Assembly: GCA_021208685.1 (NCBI GenBank)
Contig: JAJOJJ010000036.1
Coordinates: 141,901 to 205,900 of the forward strand
DNA length: 64,000 bases
Direction: 5' to 3'
DNA from: Saccharospirillaceae bacterium
Lineage (GTDB): Bacteria; Pseudomonadota; Gammaproteobacteria; Pseudomonadales; Oceanobacteraceae
Shown piece after piece: positions 54,458-63,206 of this stretch. Below the pieces are notes generated by a model. It was not told the origin of the DNA and did not search any database. It worked only from the letters and a program-made list of their open reading frames with translations. The stretch's first letter is position 1. Each line of letters opens with the position of its first letter. The position numbers and the translations under genes are program-made.

Positions 54458-55141
54458 CTACTGCTTCAGCCGATCAAGGCTGGACTTAACCTGCTCAAGA
54501 CTGGGGTCAAGTTTAAGCGCCTGCTCCCAGCTGGAACGCGCCTCTGGTATCAGGCCCATTTTGTAATAAATACTGCCTTTTAAGGCGTGGGCCTGGGCTG
54601 AGTCGGGCAAGTTATCGAGCGCGGCATTGGTTTCATCCAATGCTTGCCAATACTGCTTTTTATAGAACAGAGATTGGGCATTGAGGATGTGCTTGGTCGT
54701 ATTTTCTACCTGCTGGTTTTTAGTTTTTTCCTGCTGCTGTGCATGAGCGTTGATATTTTCATGAAGTTTTTCAGCATTATCATCATCGGGATAGTCTGTT
54801 GTATCTTCAGCAATATCGGGGGCTACGGTTTCTTCAGTCTTAAGGGGTTTACCCGGTAAATCCATAACAAATTTCACATCACTGTCACCGGCATCCAGTG
54901 TCAGAAGTACGTCATACCCGTCACCATAACGATGTATGTGCATCAGGCCATGTTGCTTTTTTGCCTGTTCGGCGATTTCTGGTTTTTCTATAACCTGTTC
55001 GCTGACAGCTTCCGTTTCAGATACCCAGCCTGAATTGCCATAGCCCTTGACCACATCATTGGTGCGCTGGTAACTGCAAGCCGCCGGCAACAGAAAAACC
55101 AGCAGGGATAAGAGTTTTATTGCTGTAATGAATCTCATCAT
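54458..55141 (-). CDS. TPR-containing lipoprotein of the motor-like cluster
   Basis: A 227-residue lipoprotein with lipobox LLPAAC. A strand-rich middle segment (HRYGDGYDVLLTLDAGDSDVKFVMDL) and an acidic, Gln-rich linker precede C-terminal TPR repeats: AQSLFYKKQYWQALDETNAALDNLPDSAQA and ALKGSIYYKMGLIPEARSSWEQALKLDP. TPR lipoproteins often link inner- and outer-membrane parts of machines (as PilF does in type IV pili). It overlaps the upstream barrel gene by one base and is nine bases from the FliF-FliG-like start, so all are co-translated. Confidence 0.8.
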   Translation of the reverse strand: MMRFITAIKLLSLLVFLLPAACSYQRTNDVVKGYGNSGWVSETEAVSEQVIEKPEIAEQAKKQHGLMHIHRYGDGYDVLLTLDAGDSDVKFVMDLPGKPLKTEETVAPDIAEDTTDYPDDDNAEKLHENINAHAQQQEKTKNQQVENTTKHILNAQSLFYKKQYWQALDETNAALDNLPDSAQAHALKGSIYYKMGLIPEARSSWEQALKLDPSLEQVKSSLDRLKQ

Positions 55142-56211
55142 CAGAATCTCACTCCCAGTGTCAGGTCATAGCTTGAACCGCCAAATTTCCCAACCTCCTC
55201 ATAACCATCTTTCTTATCCCAGCGGGCATCACTTTCCGGCAGATAGGTGACGCCAAAGTCCATAAAACCGTCACTGAAGAATGGAAATTCGAATCCAAAA
55301 CGGAATACCAGTGAATTGGCGTCGTTATAAAATGCCTGCCCCATACCCAGATACACTTTGGTATCCAGCAATTTATCCATGCTGGGAATATCGGCAATAA
55401 TTCGGCCTTCCAGATTAATACCGGATACATTAAATAAATCGGTATTGGAGAAATTACGGAAGTATTCTATCGCCAGCGTGTATTCAAGGCTGTCATCCAG
55501 ACTGGTGGTTTCACGCCGGCGAAGCCCAAATACCGTCACACCATTCACTTCTTCAGCACTGTTGGTTGCAAGATTGGTGCGGCTGCCATCAATACCCCAG
55601 GCACCGATGGTGAATTCATAACTTGCCAGATCAAATCCCTGTTCTTCCTGCTCACGGGTAGTTTTTTTCGAATATTCTTTCAGCCACAGCAGTTGATTAT
55701 TACCGCCATCCACCATGCGCAGGTTAATCGTGAATTTATCGTCATGAACCGATGCATTCCAGAAAATGAATGCGTCTGCACGGACATGCTTGGCCAACGC
55801 GCGCAGTGCCTGATTGGATTCAGCGGCATGGGATATTTCCAGTTTATCCGCACGCATGGCCACCTGGGTGGTGCGGCACTCGATGCATTGAATGACATCA
55901 AAGCGGCCACTTTTCATTACCCGATGCATCAGTTTATTTTCAATCATCAGATGAACCTGCTTAGGAATCTGACGATGCAGGCGGTCGCCATTGTGATACA
56001 GGGCAACACGGCGGATATTGCTGTCCAGATCGATTAACTCTTCCATGACCAGTGTTTTATCGTCGTCCAGCAGCTGCTCGAATCCGGTATATAAAGACGG
56101 TGCCTGAGCAGACAGCGGAAGCTCTGTTTTACTGTCAGCATAAAGGCTATTGCTCAACAGCCATGCGCTGAATACCAGCAGAAGAGGGTTTAGAAGGTTC
56201 GGGAAGTTCAT
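55141..56211 (-). CDS. Outer-membrane barrel protein with CsgG/FlgO-like N-terminal domain
   Basis: A 356-residue exported protein (signal ending NSLYA). Residues about 60-185 resemble CsgG/FlgO-type domains: IRRVALYHNGDRLHRQIPK, VMKSGRFDVIQCIECRTTQV, ALAKHVRADAFIFWNASV, FTINLRMVDGGNNQLLWLKEY. The pair Cys109/Cys112 may form a disulfide. The C-terminal half is strand-rich and ends in Phe (YDLTLGVRF), as outer-membrane barrels do. It heads a five-gene operon with the FliF-FliG, MotA and MotB-like genes. Its likely role is the outer-membrane station of that machine; this is inference. Confidence 0.72.
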   Translation of the reverse strand: MNFPNLLNPLLLVFSAWLLSNSLYADSKTELPLSAQAPSLYTGFEQLLDDDKTLVMEELIDLDSNIRRVALYHNGDRLHRQIPKQVHLMIENKLMHRVMKSGRFDVIQCIECRTTQVAMRADKLEISHAAESNQALRALAKHVRADAFIFWNASVHDDKFTINLRMVDGGNNQLLWLKEYSKKTTREQEEQGFDLASYEFTIGAWGIDGSRTNLATNSAEEVNGVTVFGLRRRETTSLDDSLEYTLAIEYFRNFSNTDLFNVSGINLEGRIIADIPSMDKLLDTKVYLGMGQAFYNDANSLVFRFGFEFPFFSDGFMDFGVTYLPESDARWDKKDGYEEVGKFGGSSYDLTLGVRF

Positions 56212-56613
56212 GCTTTTTCCTTGCTTAAGGAATCCTGATTTTTCACCTCACAGCGTAGTTCATATTTCAGAATCTGATGTTTTGGCCACGGCTTATGCCA
56301 ATTACTTAACGATAGTTAATCTTTAAAAATCGGTTGCGCCGATGACTAAGCGCCATTTTTTTTACGGAAAATGCGCTCATTACATTCAACAATTCAAGCG
56401 TTCGCGGTTTTTAATAACCGGATAAAGAAGAGAAGATACAGTCTGACTTTTTTATGGCGCAAAAAAATCATCTTTGCGACGAAAAACCAGCAATTCGTTT
56501 TTATTCGTACAGCCTGAGTAAATGACCTGCTGAGCCGATGTTTCATCGTCAGCACATTGAACATGGCAAAGCCCCCTGTATCTGGCTGGTTACGAAGGAC
56601 CTGCCCGCGCCTG
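56212..56613. other. 402-base non-coding region upstream of the motor-like operon
   Basis: AT-rich, with several A/T tracts. An imperfect hairpin (TGCTGA-gc-CGATG TTT CATCGTCAGCA, 56528-56554) lies between phhB and the operon. The promoter for the five-gene operon should be here, but I cannot pick -35/-10 boxes with confidence. No sigma-54 or cyclic-di-GMP riboswitch signature was found and no supported gene. Confidence 0.5.
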
Positions 56614-56940
56614 TTATATTGGATTTCGGCGCTGAATTTCGCTCACTTCGCGGTCAGTCTGCGCTGCCAGACGCAAGTCACGGGCGGAAATTCCTTTTAT
56701 ATCGTGACTCCACCACAGCACGTCCAGCTTCCCAAAGCTCAGCGTCAGTTGCGGGTGATGGTCCTGCTGCTCAGCATACACGGCAATATTGTTAGCCAGA
56801 TGCAAAGCGGTGTTGAAGTCATGCAGTTTTACACTGCGTTGCAATGCCGGAATACCCGCTACCAGAGTTTGCGCCCAATGCGGATGCTCTGCCAGCCAGC
56901 CCTGCAGTTGTGATTCATCAATGCGGTCATCAGTCATCAT
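56614..56940 (-). CDS. phhB: Pterin-4a-carbinolamine dehydratase
   Basis: A 108-residue enzyme that recycles the 4a-hydroxytetrahydropterin made by phenylalanine hydroxylase. The family motif is AEQQDHHPQLTLSFGKLDVLWWSHDIKGIS, containing the active-site His-His-Pro. AGGGAGA precedes the ATG (two adjacent ATG). No phhA gene lies next to it in this window. The enzyme can also act in other tetrahydropterin pathways. Confidence 0.93.
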   Translation of the reverse strand: MMTDDRIDESQLQGWLAEHPHWAQTLVAGIPALQRSVKLHDFNTALHLANNIAVYAEQQDHHPQLTLSFGKLDVLWWSHDIKGISARDLRLAAQTDREVSEIQRRNPI

Positions 56941-57031
56941 CTGTCTCCCTGAAGCAGTAGCAGCACATTAACGGGAAAATCCGGATTTGCAGAGCCCTTT
57001 CTGCGCCAGTGTCATTGATATATTCAGGCAC

Positions 57032-57058
57032 AAAAAAAGGAGCCGAAGCTCCTTTTTT
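57032..57058 (-). terminator. Terminator after fumarase
   Basis: GGAGC (57039-57043) pairs with GCTCC (57048-57052) over CGAA, with A7 before and T6 after; can act in both directions. Confidence 0.88.
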
Positions 57059-57090
57059 ATCTGTCATGCTTTAACGCTAATTCACCGGCA

Positions 57091-58598
57091 TCAGACTTCG
57101 GTCGCGTTAATCTTGGCGTACCAGGTTTGCGGGCCGGTTTTGTGTACCGACTCGCCTTTGGTATCCACCGCCACGGTGACCGGCATATCTTCGACTTCAA
57201 ATTCGTAGATGGCTTCCATGCCCAGATCATCAAAGCCGACGACTTTCGCGCCCTTGATCGCCTGAGACACCAGATACGCCGCACCACCAACCGCCATCAG
57301 ATACACCGCTTCGTTATCTTTAATGGCTTCAATGGCGATATCGCCCCGCTCCGATTTACCGATCATGCCCAGCAAACCGGTTTTTCCAGCACAGTACGGG
57401 TGAATTTATCCATACGGGTCGCCGTGGTCGGGCCTGCAGGGCCGACCACTTCTTCGCGCACCGGATCAACCGGGCCGACGTAGTAAATAAAGCGGCCTTT
57501 CAGATCCACCGGCAGCTCTTCGCCACGGCCAATCATATCAACCATGCGCTTATGCGCCGCATCACGGCCGGTCAGCATCTTGCCGGACAGCAGGATGGTT
57601 TCACCGGTTTTCCAGTCTTTTACGTCTTCCGGTGTGATGGTATCCAGATTCACACGGCGTACGGAATCACCCACTTCCCAGGTGATCTGTGGCCAGTCTT
57701 CCACTTTCGGGGCCTTGAGAACCGCCGGGCCGGAACCATCCAGCACAAAGTGGGTGTGACGGGTTGCCGCACAGTTAGGAATAATCGCCACCGGCTTGTT
57801 GGCCGCGTGAGTTGGGTAATCCATCACTTTGATGTCGAGCACAGTGGTTAAACCACCCAGCCCCTGAGCACCGATCCCCAGCTTGTTCACTTTCTCAAAC
57901 AGTTCCAGACGCAGTTCTTCGGCGCGGTTCTGTGCACCACGGGCCTGCAGTTCCTGAATGTTAATGGGCTCAAGCAATGCTTCTTTGGCCAGCAGCATGG
58001 CTTTTTCCGCCGTACCACCAATACCGATACCCAGCATACCTGGCGGACACCAGCCTGCACCCATTTTCGGCACCTGCTCCAGTACCCAATCAACAATAGA
58101 GTCAGACGGGTTCAGCATGGCGAATTTGGATTTGGCTTCAGAGCCGCCGCCTTTTGCTGCCACGTGTACATCCACCGTGTTACCCGGAACCAGTTTCATA
58201 TGGATAATGGCAGGCGTGTTGTCTTTGGTGTTGGCACGTTTGCCATCCGGATCAGCCAGAACAGAGGCCCGCAGCACGTTGTCGGGATGAGTGTAAGCGC
58301 GGCGGACGCCTTCGTTACACATATCTTCAACGCTCATGTCGCCTTCGAATTTCACGTCCATACCAATGGTCAGAAACACGGTCACAATACCGGTATCCTG
58401 ACAGATCGGACGGTGACCCATGGCACACATACGGGAGTTGATCAGAATCTGCGCCATGGCGTCTTTCGCAGCCTTGGACTCTTCGCGCTCATAAGCCGCA
58501 TGCACGGCATCAATGAAGTCTTTCGGGTGGTAGTACGAAATGTACTGCAGTGCATCAGCGACGCTCTGGATCAGGTCTTCTTGCTTGATCACAGTCAT
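57091..58598 (-). pseudogene. Class I fumarate hydratase, split by a one-base frameshift
   Basis: Iron-sulfur fumarase of about 502 residues interconverting fumarate and malate in the TCA cycle. The long frame (57363-58598) holds ICQDTGIVTVFLTIG, GAGWCPPGMLGIGIGGTAEK and IPNCAATRH, with Cys residues suited to the [4Fe-4S] cluster, and YYVGPVDPVREEVVGPAGPTT. It shifts at a run of five T on the plus strand (57381-57385). One more base restores LEKTGLLGMIGKSERG, continuous with the short frame (57091-57375) ending in the conserved GMEAIYEFEVEDMPVTVAVD. Loss of a central enzyme would be costly, so a sequencing or assembly error is at least as likely as a true mutation. Confidence 0.88.
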
Positions 58599-58628
58599 GA
58601 CGGGTTCTCTCTCATAGGCTCGCGGGTG

Positions 58629-58656
58629 TAAAAAACGCCCACGTCGGTGGGCGTTA
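58629..58656 (-). terminator. Terminator after the DUF2846-like gene
   Basis: CGCCCAC (58636-58642) pairs with GTGGGCG (58647-58653) over GTCG; on the minus strand a T run follows. Confidence 0.85.
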
Positions 58657-58689
58657 CAGTCGGCTTATTGTACCCCAACTACCGTCGGT

Positions 58690-59394
58690 CTAGAACGGCC
58701 ACCACTCCTCGGCTTTCGTTCTGGGCTTGGCTTTGGCACCGGATTCATCAACTGAGCCCTCACCGGCAGGAGCCGGATTACCATCAAACACCTGCTGCAG
58801 CACTTCATCTTCAGCCACCGGGCGGGGTTTAAGACGATCACGGCCCCGATGAATCATTTTGGTTATCGGCAGTTCAGACAGGGCGATGCTTGGTGCGACC
58901 AATTGCAATGGGCCATCGCCCTGCGGAATGTCTTCCAGATCCGGCTGAACCGATGGCGGGTCAATTTCGGAGTAACGCAGGTAATACACTTTACCGGCCT
59001 GTACCTCAAGCCTGAGCTGAGCAACCCGCTTGATGACAAACTCACCGACGCCTTCCAGCCCCAGCAGCCCCCGGCGTATCACCACACCATACTCACCGGG
59101 TTCCATTTCATACCAGGTGTAACCACCACCTTTGATATTAAACAGACGCTCGCCATCGACGTTGAAGCTCGGTGTTTCAAGCTCATCCATCGACCATTGA
59201 GTTGCCGGACGATATATATAAATCAATGCCGTATTTTCATAATCCCAGCGGTAACCGACGGGTTTAAAGTTCTGACCATCCGGCTCAGAAACATAGGAGC
59301 CAAAGCTGTCCCCGACCGACTGATGGATGGTACATCCGCTCAGCAACAGCGAGAGCAGCACAGAAGAAAGACCAAGCGACACGATTCTTATCAT
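58690..59394 (-). CDS. DUF2846-like lipoprotein
   Basis: A 234-residue lipoprotein with signal and lipobox (VLLSLLLSGC). The central domain has TALIYIYRPATQWSMDELETPSFNVDGERL, then GGGYTWYEMEPGEYGVVIRRG, matching the DUF2846 pattern of short lipoproteins. The C-terminus is charged, Pro-rich and ends EEWWPF. The frame opens at 59523, but ATG 59394 has AGGA eight bases upstream and starts at the signal peptide. Function unknown; divergent from the two tandem secreted paralogues. Confidence 0.82.
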   Translation of the reverse strand: MIRIVSLGLSSVLLSLLLSGCTIHQSVGDSFGSYVSEPDGQNFKPVGYRWDYENTALIYIYRPATQWSMDELETPSFNVDGERLFNIKGGGYTWYEMEPGEYGVVIRRGLLGLEGVGEFVIKRVAQLRLEVQAGKVYYLRYSEIDPPSVQPDLEDIPQGDGPLQLVAPSIALSELPITKMIHRGRDRLKPRPVAEDEVLQQVFDGNPAPAGEGSVDESGAKAKPRTKAEEWWPF

Positions 59395-59587
59395 TATTAT
59401 TTTCCTGCCCGTGTTGGGTAAAAGCAGTACCTGACGACATACGGCGCCCGCTCTGCGGTGTTGTCTGCCGAAGCCCGGTGCCCGACAAAATTTACAACGC
59501 AAAACCGGCTGGCCAGTGTACATAAAAAACTCAGCTTGCTATGATGACATAATTACAAAAAATAACAAAAACAAAAGGGGTCAACTC

Positions 59588-60076
59588 ATGGAAAGATCCT
59601 GTTACATCACCGCCTGCATTCTGCTGACACTGACGGCCGGCGTACAGGCAGCACCAGCCAATGAATCTTACTACTCCCCGGACCTGGAAGACGCGGTCGC
59701 AGATGCCAAGCGCAATCCGGTCAACAGCCAGTATGTAGGCCGCACCTGGTATAACCGCACCACCTCAAACAGTTTTCCGCTGCCTAAACTGCTCAATACC
59801 GAAATGGACGCTGAAGTGGTTGAAGGCGCAATGGGCCCGACAGCGGCCGGTGAAGCGGCTGCTATTGAGGCTCAGCAGCCTGTGCGTGATATTGCTCAGG
59901 GCCGCAAGAGCAAGCAGGAAACGCTGGCTGAAGCCAAGAAAAAGCAGGATAAACCGGACAGCGAGACGGTTGTTGAGCCATCTCAGGAAATCTATATCCG
60001 TGAAGCACGCTCCGAAAACAGCCGGGTAACGGATATCCGGGCAACCGTGACCATCAAGGCCAGCTTTAAACCCTGA
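59588..60076 (+). CDS. Secreted protein of unknown function, tandem paralogue A
   Basis: A 162-residue exported protein (signal ending GVQA). The conserved block NESYYSPDLEDAVADAKRN...YVGRTWYNRTTSNSFPLPKLLNTEM is followed by a charged Ala/Lys/Gln-rich helix and a short strand region ending TVTIKASFKP. AGGGG lies upstream of ATG 59588. The block recurs in the next gene, so these are tandem duplicates of a family I do not recognise. Confidence 0.72.
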   Translation: MERSCYITACILLTLTAGVQAAPANESYYSPDLEDAVADAKRNPVNSQYVGRTWYNRTTSNSFPLPKLLNTEMDAEVVEGAMGPTAAGEAAAIEAQQPVRDIAQGRKSKQETLAEAKKKQDKPDSETVVEPSQEIYIREARSENSRVTDIRATVTIKASFKP

Positions 60077-60092
60077 GCGAAACGGAGGCCGT

Positions 60093-60509
60093 ATGAAGAA
60101 CATCGTTATTGGTCTGCTGGGCATGCTCGCGTCCACAACGCTCAGTCTGAATGCTGTGGCGGCGAATCCTCATGACGAGTATTACTCGAACGATATTTTC
60201 ACGGCCATCGAAGAAGCCAGGCAGCGCACACATCATTACGACTACAGTCATGCTCAGCGCTACAATCGCTCAACCTCGCAAAGCATTCCGTTTTCCCGCC
60301 TGCTGAATAAAGAAATGGCGCAGACCATCGTTGAAACGCCGGACAGCATCGACGTTGATCCGCAACCTCATCAGAGTCCCGACAATCGGGACGGTGAAAC
60401 GCTGACCAGTCGTGATAACGAGACGCTTCCCAACATCCAGACGGCGCCATTATCCTTACCAACCAACGTCAGTGCTGGCGCAGCATCGGTGACGATTACC
60501 GTGCGTTAA
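60093..60509 (+). CDS. Secreted protein of unknown function, tandem paralogue B
   Basis: A 138-residue exported protein (signal ending NAVAA). Its N-terminal block DEYYSNDIFTAIEEARQRT...AQRYNRSTSQSIPFSRLLNKEM aligns with paralogue A at YYS-D, YNR-TS-S-P and LLN-EM. The C-terminal half is polar and disordered and ends in beta-prone SVTITVR. It follows paralogue A by 16 bases (AACGGAGG ribosome site). The last four bases overlap the stop of the convergent acyl-CoA-dehydrogenase-like gene. Confidence 0.72.
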   Translation: MKNIVIGLLGMLASTTLSLNAVAANPHDEYYSNDIFTAIEEARQRTHHYDYSHAQRYNRSTSQSIPFSRLLNKEMAQTIVETPDSIDVDPQPHQSPDNRDGETLTSRDNETLPNIQTAPLSLPTNVSAGAASVTITVR

Positions 60510-61432
60510 TCTCGATCCCGCGCGGTGGTCAGTGCAGAGCGGATTTTACCGCGCACAGCCGTCGCCAGTTGCAGCAGAATCCGGTCACGCTGCCAGACTG
60601 CACGGGCATCAGCCGTCAGCCGTGGCAACATCGCATCCTGACACACCAACAACGCTTCAAGTGCATCAAGCGCCACCAGTGAGTATTGCTGCGGTTGCGC
60701 ATAAAAGCATTGCGCCAGATGGTCTGCGGCATTCATCAAAGCCGGCATAACAGCCCCGTCATTGCCGTGGTTATCACCGTTGAGACTGGGTTCAAAGGCG
60801 TCGTATTCAGCAGACTGATTGGCCAGCAACCAGCCGCTGAATGCCAGCGCCACGTGCACATCTTCCCAATAACGGAAGGGCTTATTCAAACGCTGGTGAG
60901 CCTGATCACAGCGATAGCCGGACGTGATATTCACCGTATTAAAACGCACCGGCGTATGCGGCACATCCGGCAGAAATGGCTGTATTCCGCGCGCGCTCAG
61001 CACCTCAACCCCCGGCGCATTGGCTGCTACCTGCACACACAGCAGGTCATCGTCACTAGCGGCAACAACATACAGCCAATCGAGTCCGTTTCCGGCCAGC
61101 ATGACATGAGATTTTTCACCGCTCAGACAAGATGTCTGAACATCAAAACGGGTCTGCATCTGCCGCAAAGAACGTAATCCGGCCTCAGAAATACAAAATG
61201 CCGCCCAGGCATCGGCAGCCAGCGCAGGATCAATCTGACGCATTGCGGCCTGATAACCGCAGAAAAACGCTGTCCCCGGAGTATCCGCCCGCGCACCCAG
61301 CTGCCAGGCGGTTTCAACAGAGCTTAAGGTACGGAAAGACGCGGCCAGCTCGCGGCGTAACTCCGCCGCATTCTGACGGACGGACAAGCGCGGAGCAGGC
61401 GCTCCGGTCAGTGACGGGAATGACAACCGCAT
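60506..61432 (-). CDS. Divergent acyl-CoA dehydrogenase-like protein
   Basis: A 308-residue protein, about half the usual acyl-CoA dehydrogenase length. The middle segment AAFCISEAGLRSLRQMQTRFDVQTSCLSGEKSHVMLAGNGLDWLYVVAASD...LLCVQVAANAPGVEVL follows the family FAD/substrate block. The catalytic-Glu motif IYEGT is missing and the C-terminal domain is short. It is probably not a functional dehydrogenase. Its ATG shares one base with the stop of the upstream coiled-coil gene, so they are translated together. Confidence 0.7.
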   Translation of the reverse strand: MRLSFPSLTGAPAPRLSVRQNAAELRRELAASFRTLSSVETAWQLGARADTPGTAFFCGYQAAMRQIDPALAADAWAAFCISEAGLRSLRQMQTRFDVQTSCLSGEKSHVMLAGNGLDWLYVVAASDDDLLCVQVAANAPGVEVLSARGIQPFLPDVPHTPVRFNTVNITSGYRCDQAHQRLNKPFRYWEDVHVALAFSGWLLANQSAEYDAFEPSLNGDNHGNDGAVMPALMNAADHLAQCFYAQPQQYSLVALDALEALLVCQDAMLPRLTADARAVWQRDRILLQLATAVRGKIRSALTTARDRD

Positions 61433-62244
61433 TACTGCGCGCTGCCACCCAGTGCATTCTGGATTCGATCAAGACGAATCTGAATATCTTCGATCTCCAG
61501 TTTCATATCAGCCAGATTGCCACCAGCACCACTCTGACGCATTTTGGTCATCGCAGCCTCCAGTGCCTGAATGCTTTCCGTATTTTGTGCCAGACGCAAT
61601 TCCGTTTCAGCAGGCATCGCCAGAACCTGAGCTTCCACTTTGGCTATTTTCTTTTGCAGATCAGCGAGACTGCTGTCCAGTTTTTTCTGTGTTGCCGCAT
61701 CACCGGCAGCAATGGCTTTCAGTTGTTTATCAGCATTGGCTTTCAGTTCTTTATCCAGGCTGGCCAAAGATCCTTTCAACGCTGAAATGGCCTTCTCATT
61801 GCTCGCGATGTCCGCTTTATTACGTTTATTGGCCACATCCCACAGTTTACGGATTTCGGCATCGTGCTCTTTGATAAGGACTTTAAGAGCATCCAGCGAC
61901 AGGTTGGCATTTTCACCAGTAACCGACAGTTTTTCATTCAGCACATTAATATTAGCGGCCTGACTCTTCAGTAATGCCTCAGCATTGGCAAACTGACCCT
62001 GCAGAGTCTGCAACTGCAGAAACAGGAACACAGCCAGACCAGCCATACCGAGAGCCACAACGAATGCCGCAACCGCCAGAGTTTGTTTCGGAGCCGGAGC
62101 ACTGACCGACGCCGACGGAGCCGCTTTAGCGGCCGCTGCGCGCTGAGCAGCAATCCGGCGCGCCTGCAATTGTTTCTGACGCAGTGCAATATCTTCCTGA
62201 GACGGTTTCATATCCGGCATCAGCGGTTCTTTTTCTTTATCCAT
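61432..62244 (-). CDS. Single-pass membrane protein with long coiled coil
   Basis: A 270-residue protein. A charged, Ala/Arg/Gln-rich cytoplasmic N-terminus is followed by one membrane helix (LAVAAFVVALGMAGLAVFLF) and a periplasmic coiled coil to the C-terminus with heptads such as LNEKLSVTGENANLSLDAL. ATG 62244 (MDKEKEPLMPDMKPS) is chosen; the frame is open to 62271. No family recognised. It is translationally coupled (TAATG) to the acyl-CoA-dehydrogenase-like gene, which suggests a shared task, perhaps envelope-localised. Confidence 0.75.
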   Translation of the reverse strand: MDKEKEPLMPDMKPSQEDIALRQKQLQARRIAAQRAAAAKAAPSASVSAPAPKQTLAVAAFVVALGMAGLAVFLFLQLQTLQGQFANAEALLKSQAANINVLNEKLSVTGENANLSLDALKVLIKEHDAEIRKLWDVANKRNKADIASNEKAISALKGSLASLDKELKANADKQLKAIAAGDAATQKKLDSSLADLQKKIAKVEAQVLAMPAETELRLAQNTESIQALEAAMTKMRQSGAGGNLADMKLEIEDIQIRLDRIQNALGGSAQ

Positions 62245-62550
62245 GTTTTGCCCCCACTCAAATATCGTCATTATTATTGTGCCCAGTATAACGGCATCCG
62301 CCGTCAGTATAAATTCTGAGCGCGGTTATTCTTGTGCAGGCCCATCCTGCACGGCATAAGAGAGAACATGAGCAATAATCGTCTGTTCAATACCCTTACA
62401 AACCGCATGAATAGCACGCTAAATACAGGGGTGCTATGATTCGGGCTCTAAAGAAGCTCTGTCCGGCAGGACGTTGGCACACGATGCCGGCGGCGCTTTG
62501 ATAATCCAGCAAGATATGCAACCCGACTCAGTAACGAATGGAGAGACACC
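62245..62550. other. 306-base non-coding region upstream of sodB
   Basis: Contains a perfect hairpin GTGCAGG-CCCAT-CCTGCAC (62334-62352) and an extended -10-like TGCTATGAT (62432-62440) that may drive sodB, though no good -35 accompanies it. No Fur-type box and no further gene seen. Confidence 0.45.
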
Positions 62551-63132
62551 ATGGCATTTGAATTACCTGCCCTGCCGTATGCAAAAGACGCTCTGGAACC
62601 GCACATTTCTGCCGAAACCCTGGATTTCCACCATGGTAAGCACCACAACACCTACGTGGTTAAGCTGAATGGTCTGATTGGTGGCACTGAATTTGAAGGC
62701 AAAACTCTGGAAGACATCATCAAAACCTCTTCCGGTGGCGTATTCAACAACGCAGCCCAGATCTGGAACCACACGTTCTACTGGAACAGCCTGAGCCCTA
62801 ACGGCGGTGGCGAACCTACTGGCGCAGTCGCCGATGCTATCAACGCAGCATTCGGTTCTTTTGCTGATTTCCAGGCCAAGTTCAACGATATGGCGGTTAA
62901 CAATTTCGGTTCAAGCTGGACCTGGCTGGTGAAAAAAGCGGACGGTACTCTGGATATTGTTAACACGTCCAACGCTGCCACTCCGATCACTGAAGGCCTG
63001 ACTCCACTGATCACCGTTGACCTGTGGGAACACGCTTACTACATCGATTACCGCAACGTACGTCCTGATTACCTGAAAGGTTTCTGGGCTCTGGTTAACT
63101 GGGAATTCGCTAACGCGAACTTCGCTGCTTAA
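62551..63132 (+). CDS. sodB: Iron superoxide dismutase
   Basis: Cytoplasmic enzyme of 193 residues converting superoxide to H2O2 and O2. Metal ligands are in [13 protein letters not shown] (first His), [17 protein letters not shown] (second His) and [14 protein letters not shown] (Asp and third His). The residues around WNHTFYWN and FGSSWTWL favour iron over manganese. Strong GGAGAG ribosome site. A terminator follows. Confidence 0.97.
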   Translation: MAFELPALPYAKDALEPHISAETLDFHHGKHHNTYVVKLNGLIGGTEFEGKTLEDIIKTSSGGVFNNAAQIWNHTFYWNSLSPNGGGEPTGAVADAINAAFGSFADFQAKFNDMAVNNFGSSWTWLVKKADGTLDIVNTSNAATPITEGLTPLITVDLWEHAYYIDYRNVRPDYLKGFWALVNWEFANANFAA

Positions 63133-63150
63133 TCGGCCTTTGTGGTAAAA

Positions 63151-63178
63151 AGAAAACCGGGGTTTACCCGGTTTTTTT
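63151..63178 (+). terminator. Terminator after sodB
   Basis: AACCGGG (63155-63161) pairs with CCCGGTT (63167-63173), followed by T5 more. Confidence 0.9.
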
Positions 63179-63206
63179 ACGTCTGTGCTTTGTCGGAAGA
63201 CCATTT

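Noticed and set aside
56401..56560. Cyclic di-GMP (GEMM) riboswitch upstream of the motor-like operon
   Set aside because: Only a short CGCAAAG fragment on the minus strand resembles it; the conserved tetraloop receptor and second stem are not there.
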